Source of the DNA: Anaerolineaceae bacterium UBA1363
GTDB lineage: Bacteria > Chloroflexota > Anaerolineae > Anaerolineales > Anaerolineaceae
Assembly: GCA_002306055.1 (NCBI GenBank)
Contig: DBRR01000004.1
Span: 4,639 to 68,638, forward strand
DNA length: 64,000 nucleotides
Direction: 5' to 3'
This document shows, piece by piece, positions 63,941-64,000 of the stretch. Below the pieces are notes generated by a model that was given only the letters and a program-made list of their open reading frames with translations, was not told the origin of the DNA and ran no database searches. How positions within the stretch are numbered: position 1 is the stretch's first letter; each line of letters begins with the position of its first letter. A program made the position numbers and the translations under genes.

Positions 63941-64000
63941 TATTCATGAGTCCGGGATGGAAAAACTGACTCTTAGGCAGGGCAATTGCATCTAAATAAA

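Overview
This window looks like a chromosomal segment of a strictly anaerobic, heterotrophic Chloroflexota bacterium, most likely of class Anaerolineae. That is an inference from gene content. Many lipoproteins have a lipobox followed by Thr/Pro-rich linkers. Several peptide and sugar solute-binding proteins and three M42 aminopeptidases sit close together. Other markers are a flavodiiron protein, a leuS T-box, and a MutL-type ASKHA gene among uncharacterised membrane genes. No rRNA, replication or phage structural genes are present.

Layout. 1-550: start of glmU (cut by the window edge) and tRNA-Gln. 771-8789: a dipeptide/oligopeptide ABC operon (binding protein, two permeases, two ATPases, a small membrane protein) behind a consensus promoter. 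8818-17547: a long minus-strand run with a membrane protein, a repeat patch, a second binding protein, rsgA, a penicillin-binding lipoprotein, maf, RNase Z and two small membrane proteins. 17642-20308: a structured untranslated region, then recX and rny. 20393-23257: an A+T-rich, probably acquired restriction-modification island with two methyltransferases and one nuclease, next to a wrecked ABC ATPase gene. 23668-27463: an MBL-fold hydrolase, an Xaa-Pro peptidase, and cysK-cysE behind a structured leader. 27513-32783: a binding lipoprotein and three tandem M42 peptidases. 33251-34840: small proteins and an alanine tRNA locus with broken tRNA copies. 34918-39702: an envelope lipoprotein, aldehyde dehydrogenase, flavodiiron protein and a deacetylase-like lipoprotein. 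39865-40740: palindromic repeats and a minisatellite. 40775-43558: T-box and leuS. 43851-46589: a B12-binding protein paired with an opine-dehydrogenase-like protein. 46752-54597: transketolase, an ascorbate-type PTS (IIC, IIB, IIA), enzyme I, HPr and the decayed remains of an ulaE-like epimerase. 54598-56999: a BMP-like lipoprotein and a membrane/SH3 fusion. 56996-63850: a compact six-gene operon of unknown function.

How genes work together. The peptide transporter, M42 peptidases and Xaa-Pro peptidase suggest growth on peptides. CysK and CysE form the two-step cysteine pathway. HPr and enzyme I would feed phosphate to the IIA/IIB/IIC proteins, and transketolase could take up the pentose phosphates, but the only epimerase-like gene in the cluster is dead. 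The most promising unexplained system is the operon at 56996-63850. It combines a MutL-family ASKHA protein, a membrane-anchored zinc-ribbon protein with repeated Trp motifs, three polytopic or anchored membrane proteins and a soluble barrel-type protein. The second is the B12-binding/opine-dehydrogenase pair at 43851-46589.
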